The position numbers and the translations under genes are program-made. Shown in pieces: positions 59,356-64,000 of a DNA stretch of 64,000 nucleotides. The stretch is from positions 1,722,001 to 1,786,000 of the forward strand of contig CM018049.1 of assembly GCA_008638375.1 (NCBI GenBank). Reading direction: 5' to 3'. Within the stretch, counting starts at the first letter, position 1; each line of letters begins with the position of its first letter. This stretch comes from Nyssa sinensis (taxonomy: Eukaryota; Streptophyta; Magnoliopsida; Cornales; Nyssaceae). The notes under the pieces were generated by a model that was not told the DNA's origin, searched no databases, and saw only the letters and a program-made list of their open reading frames with translations.

Positions 59356-59943
59356 GTAGAGCAGAACAATATAACAGAATAAACAGTACAGTATGCACAG
59401 ATTAAATAGTGCAGTATGCTCATATAGTGCTCAAGACTGAGGTGGTACCAAGAATCAGTTGTTCTTTCAGTAAAAACAGTGATAGGTTTATTTCAGTGCA
59501 GAACAGAGGAATCAGACAGAGTAAAAATCATGCATTTGAGTAAGGGCATGAAATCAGTGTATCAGATAAAACAGTACAGTACAGTATTTAAAATACAGTA
59601 ACTAGACGGTGTGCTTATACACCAATTCAGGAGTCAGGGTTACTCACAAACTGTTACGGTTATCTCCTTGCATAAACAATCTGATAACCTCCAAGTACGT
59701 CAGGCATCACCATGTATATCCTGAACAATCATCATTAATTACAGACAGATCAGAATTTATCCATTCAGGTCTTATTCGTCATCTTAGGTGTCTATCGGAT
59801 TACCTAAGATAACCTAGTAGCCTATCGCCCTCTCATCGGGTTTCATCCGGGGCTATTTTATTCTTAAATTAGGCTTAGCAGTCATCAGGATTATAACCTA
59901 AGTCATTAGACTTCAATCGTTATCAGTCGGTTACTTATTCAGT

Positions 59944-60345
59944 CTTAGGGGCAAAACGGTCATTTGTCACTTTTGCCCCGGACCCCTGTCAAGGTCCTCA
60001 GAATGGTCTTTATATCTTAAATATAAAGTTATATGTCTTTTGGACTCCAGTCAGTATCAGTTAGGTTCTTATTTTAGCGATAGGGGCAAAATGGTAATTT
60101 TTCCATTCTTGTCCCGGACCCAGTCGTGGTCCTCGGAATATCCCATATATCCTATATATGAAGTTCTAAGTCTTTTAGACTTAAATTGCTATCAGTTAGG
60201 TGCTTATTTAGCCTTAGGGGCAAAATGGTAATTTTGCCATTCTTACCCCGGACCCTGTCGTGGTCCTCAGAATGTCCCATATATCTCATATGTAAATTCT
60301 TAAGTCCTTTGGACTACGTTTGGTATCTGCTTTTGATCATCGGGA
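59944..60345. repeat. 135-bp repeat, three copies, in B-
   Basis: TAGGGGCAAAA begins at 59946, 60081 and 60215 (135 and 134 bp apart), each followed by CCGGACCC, GGTCCTC and AAGTC. Two copies remain in the truncated B LTR (8619, 8753), two in B+ (opposite strand). Confidence 0.88.
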
Positions 60346-62554
60346 CACATCGATCATTTCTCATTTTACGCATTGACTGTCTCGGAGTCTTATTTAGCCC
60401 TTCAGTGTTCATAATTATCCCTATGATAATTTATCAGATCAGTTTGACCTTTATTTGAACTCTACTTTGCACTTACTGTGCTCAGGGGTATTTTGGTCAT
60501 TTTATGTTTTGTAAGATTCTGACTCCGAATCATCATTTAATAATGTTTACAGTTTCGCCAGTATCTGGGCTTCTATCGGTATCAGTTTCGTCCCAATCGG
60601 ACTTTATTTGGGCTTTGTACAGTATCAGGGGTAATTTGGTAATTTCATGTGTCGTATTTTTCGGCACGTCAGTTCATAAAATGGACCTCACCATTGAGTT
60701 CAGAACGCCCGACATAGTCAAAATAGACTGTCTTTTATTTTTATCTGGGTCTGGTGCCATCAGGGGCAGTACAGTAATTTATCACTTACAGGTCTGTATT
60801 TTTCGGTACTGTATTTCCAAAATCGGACTGTACCATTGAGTCCGGAATGTTTGAAATAGTGAAAATACACTATTTATTTGCTTTATTTGGACTCCGTTTG
60901 ACATATTAAATGTCCAGGGGTAAAATCGTAATTTTACCTATTTAATAAAATAATAAAATAATTATTTTATTATTTAATTAATTTTTCAGGGGCTTAAATG
61001 AATAATTTCTCAATGTTCTGGGCCACAGTACAATTTCCCAAATTAGTGGGGTTAATCCGAAATTTTCAGAAACATTTGGGGGGTTAAATATAAATTCAGA
61101 AAATTAGGGTTCAGACCAGAGGGTTCAAGGGTTCAGTGGACTGAACCGGTTCAAAACTCAGAAAACCAACAGGTTTAATTCCCTTCAGAAAACCGGAATA
61201 TAATAATCCAGTTATCCCCAATTTCCTTCCTATCCTCGTTTGGGTTATGCCCAAAATCCCAATTCAATTTGTTATCACCGTAACCAAACAGTCGGATTTC
61301 AATTTATAACAAAACAGTAAACCCCAAAACGACGCAGTCTTATTAATGCGGTGGCACGCCCGTGCGTCAACATGTGTCCGAGTGGACTCGGCCCAACTCG
61401 AATGAGTTGGCGAGTCAACTCTATCTTCCCCGTCGACCGCCCCTGTGTTGCCCTAATTGACAGCTTCGGTTTCCTCCATTTTCGTGGAGTTTCGAAGGCT
61501 GTTTTCAACTGATTTCGGTTCCAAACTGTTCCTAGAGGCTAAAGCAACAACTTGGCATCAATTTTGAGCTTCGAATCCAAGGATTGAGCTCTGTATAACC
61601 GATTATCGTGCAGATTTTCAGTTCGGTCGTGAGGCCTTGTTTCTCAACCAAATCGCACGATTCTTGGCTTGTTGTGACCCTTAGGATAGGGGCTTCAATT
61701 CCCCGTTTATAAATTTCAGTTTTCAAGCCTATCTCAGGTTTTGGGTTCCATGGCCGAAAAGAATAGTGTCAAATTTGAGGGTCTTCCAGTGTGTTTTTGG
61801 GTCGCGGATGAGGGTTTTCAGAACCCTAGAAGAGTCTAGATGAGTTCTAGACCATCAGGAGTCCGTTTTATGGAGGTCGTTTCAGACCTGTTACCCAAGG
61901 TGTTTTAATGGCAGTTTGCTCACGGCTTGTAGGTTTCTAGGCCTATCTGAACCTCTCAGTTAGTTCGTTACGGTTCTTAGGCCTCACAGTCGTCTATATA
62001 CTCAGTTATATAGATCGAAACAACTGAAAACAGTAGGCATGCTTGAGGGAAAAAAATTTCAGAAAAATTTGGTGTTTACCTCTCAAGCAGTTAGCCTTCC
62101 TTGCTCATCCATGGCTCAGTTCAGATCTTGGCACCTCGGTCCTCAGTTCCTTTCTCTTGGTACATCTTTATAGAACACCATCATGTATAGACCATGGACA
62201 TACACAGCTTTCTCACAATGGTTTCTCACACATAAGCTCACTTGATCTCACATGGTTTCTCTCTCTTAACAGATCAGTTCTCACACAGTTTTCTGATTTT
62301 TGAATATTCAGCTCACACACTTGGTGTTATAGAGATCTCCAAGCTCATTTGTATATTAGTGCACACTTATACACATGCATAATCATACATGTAGGGTCTA
62401 GGTCTAATTGTAGACACTTGAGATGTGATGATGAGGCGTGTAGGGGTTTAGGTCATGATGGAGGTTTTGCATGTAACCTCATTGGTCAGTTTGGGAGGTG
62501 GCCCCACCAGAATTCTGGGTTATATACCTTTCATTGTATATTTGTACACAAAGA

Positions 62555-62628
62555 CAATAGTAGCCCAGTTGGTCATTTTTGGATGAGGTTTCTTTTCACT
62601 CAAAGGTCAAGGGTTCAATTCCCTTGGC
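62555..62628 (+). other. tRNA-like segment, antisense to LTR B-
   Basis: GTAGCCCAGTTGG (62560) is A-box-like and GGGTTCAATTCCC (62611) is a strong B-box match. It is at the same place and orientation relative to the LTR as in B+ and the truncated B copy. Confidence 0.65.
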
Positions 62629-63046
62629 CTCCCATTTGGCCATTTTTCCCATATTTTCGGTTAAGGCCACGTTTGGTTGCGCAGAAATTCAGTTTCAGTA
62701 TTTCCTTCATAACTTTCATTCCGTAACTCCTTTTTCGACACAGTTTGTTCCGGGAGTTTCATATTTCAATCATCTTCAGTGTCAGAGGTTCCGTGTCATT
62801 TATTAAACATTCGGGATTTTCGGGTTAGCTAATTCGGATTTCGTTAGTGTTAAAGCGGTGTTATTTCGTCGAATTAATCAGTAATTGGGTTCGGGTATTT
62901 TACCCTTTTCCTCCAGACATATTTAATTATTTTATCGGTCTATCATGACCGCCAGGATTATGATTAATTCCCTAGATCATTCTATAAGCCAGTATTAATT
63001 AATAATTAATAACTAATTATTAATTACGCAAAGTCGGGGTGTTACA

Positions 63047-63389
63047 TATTGAGTAGACCCTCCACTTGCTATAGATTGTCCTTTTGCAAGTATGGTGGGC
63101 GCTTTTTGCTATTAATATAATAGACTAAGCATAGCGTAGTCTTAGTTCTCCCACGTGTCCAGGTCTTGGGTATGTTATATATTTGAGGATCTGTATTAAA
63201 CCATTTATATTATCTTGGCATGTACAATTATACTCTGATGATGGGATTTTATTAACTAATGATATAGCGTGCAATTTAATATTTAAATTATTCAATGTTT
63301 ATGATCTTATAGTGGGGGAAACGGCTTACGAGCCACTGCCCTCAGTCGCGAGCTCTTAATCCACATAGGATGGGTTACAGGTCATGACA
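63047..63389 (+). repeat. 3' LTR of element C, 3' segment
   Basis: It starts with the second TATTG, matches 25889-26225 of the C 5' LTR, and ends GTCATGACA at 63389. TAAAT (63390-63394) would be the target duplication of C; its partner is outside the window. Confidence 0.92.
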
Positions 63390-64000
63390 TAAATGCCCTC
63401 CTATGGGCAAAATGTCGAAAATGCTCTCTATGGGAGAATCGACCAAAATGCCCTCTATAAGAAAAATGCCAAAAATGCCCTCTATGGGTGAAATGACCAA
63501 AATATCCTTTATAGGCAAAATGACAGAAAATGCCCTCTATGAGCAAAATGATGCAAAAGCCCTATACGTGTAAAATTTTAGAAATGCCCTTTATGGACAA
63601 ATGTGCTATATATATATATATATATATATAGATGGTGTTCTAGATATATTACATGCATGAGTCATATATCCATATGACGTGTGTGAGTGTGGTGTAAACA
63701 TGTGTGTATGTGTCATGTGCTGGGGATATATACCAACCGATTGAGTTGGGTGTGGGTTATGTATGTGTGTCGTGCATGTGTGATTGTGTGTAGAGGGGAG
63801 GGTAAGGTAGAAAGAGAAGAGGAAGAAGAAAGAGAAAGTAGAGGAAGAAAAAGGAAGCCAGAACAACACTGCTATAAGAAAGCTAAGGTAGGTAAGGATT
63901 ACAACTCGAAGCTTTATTGAGGTCTTGATTTACTCTACTAAATTTTGATATTAAATGCAAAGGAAAATAATAAGAAAAAGGGTGAATTGCTATTGATAAA
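63390..64000. repeat. Flanking LTR-like sequence (X), host of element C
   Basis: It shows the layout of the other LTRs here on the + strand: short repeats with ATGCCCTCTATGGGCAAAATG units (63391-63606), (AT)n (63605-63632), a GA-rich leader (63795-63860) and a donor-like CTAAG|GTAGGTAAGG near 63885. No coding sequence is seen. It is probably part of another LTR, but neither end is in the window. Confidence 0.5.
63391..63606. repeat. Degenerate minisatellite, unit 27-28 bp, about 8 copies
   Basis: ATGCCCTCTATGGGCAAAA and its variants (ATGCTCTCTATGGGAGAAT, ATATCCTTTATAGGCAAAA, ATGCCCTTTATGGACAAAT) follow one another. The GGGCAAAATG core resembles the 135-bp repeat of LTR B. Confidence 0.82.

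Larger units (their letters stand above)
57423..59647 (-). other. Candidate LTR intron 2, solo LTR B-
   Basis: On the minus strand, donor TTT|GTGAGTAAC at 59647 and acceptor CCCTAACATTTTTCAG|G ending 57423. The hairpin GCTTTTCGAAGC is at about 57460-57449. The span, 2225 bp, is longer than in B+ because of the tandem array. Confidence 0.45.
56983..63046 (-). repeat. Solo LTR B- (6064 bp)
   Basis: On the minus strand it starts at 63046 with TGTAACACCCCGACTT and ends at 56983 with GGTTCGGGATGTGACA. Perfect TATTG copies flank it (56978-56982, 63047-63051), and the C 5' LTR shows the uninterrupted site (about 25883-25895). It is the longest solo LTR here; the excess over B+ is mainly an expanded short repeat (58270-59180). 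It also carries three 135-bp repeats, 143-bp modules, a tRNA-like segment, the hairpin and the candidate intron. No coding sequence; open frames across 58003-58443 are repeat artefacts. Confidence 0.97.

Overview
This window looks like intergenic heterochromatin from a flowering plant. I find no host gene, no intact protein-coding gene and no rRNA or functional tRNA. Essentially all of it is LTR retrotransposon DNA of the Ty3/Gypsy type. The initiator-Met tRNA primer sites (TGGTATCAGAGC), the gag-PR-RT-RNaseH-INT order, the GPY/F motif and the chromodomain-like tail after integrase point to chromoviruses, most like the Tekay/Del clade. LTRs are long (about 2.9 to 6.1 kb) and start TGTAAYAYCCC and end ...TGACA. 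The species cannot be named from this.

The layout is a nest of insertions. The outermost sequence is an LTR-like stretch (call it X) seen at 63390-64000. Element C (+ strand) lies next to it: 5' LTR remnant 25454-26225, internal 26226-28702 and 47281-49424, 3' LTR from 49425 to 63389 in three pieces. Element F (- strand) sits in the 5' LTR of C: its 5' LTR is 14706-25453 (split), its gag-pol 11312-14705, and an integrase scrap 8498-8612. Element 1 (+ strand, non-autonomous) sits in the integrase of F: 5' LTR remnant 1518-2245, internal 2246-5549, 3' LTR 5550-8497; its own 5' LTR is cut by an unidentified insertion (1-1517). Element A (+ strand, most complete) sits in the RT of C: 28703-47280, target duplication ATAGA.

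Solo LTRs are scattered through these. B+ (39020-44335, ATGAC) is in the 3' LTR of A. B- (56983-63046, TATTG) and D2 (50775-55153) are in the 3' LTR of C. D1 (16796-24678, GGTTT) is in the LTR of F and itself holds E (20174-24071, ATGCA). A truncated B copy (8613-11311) is in the pol of F. Several junctions are confirmed by an uninterrupted paralogue of the same site elsewhere in the window.

All coding regions carry stops, frameshifts or lost catalytic residues, so none of the elements looks autonomous now. The most interesting signals are in the LTRs: a shared arrangement of splice-like sites implying two introns and a 59-77 bp middle exon; a hairpin conserved with pairing just upstream of the second acceptor; antisense tRNA-like (Pol III A-box/B-box) segments; and a module repeated about every 143 bp. 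LTR families whose sequence otherwise differs share these. Splicing and structure are inferred from sequence alone.
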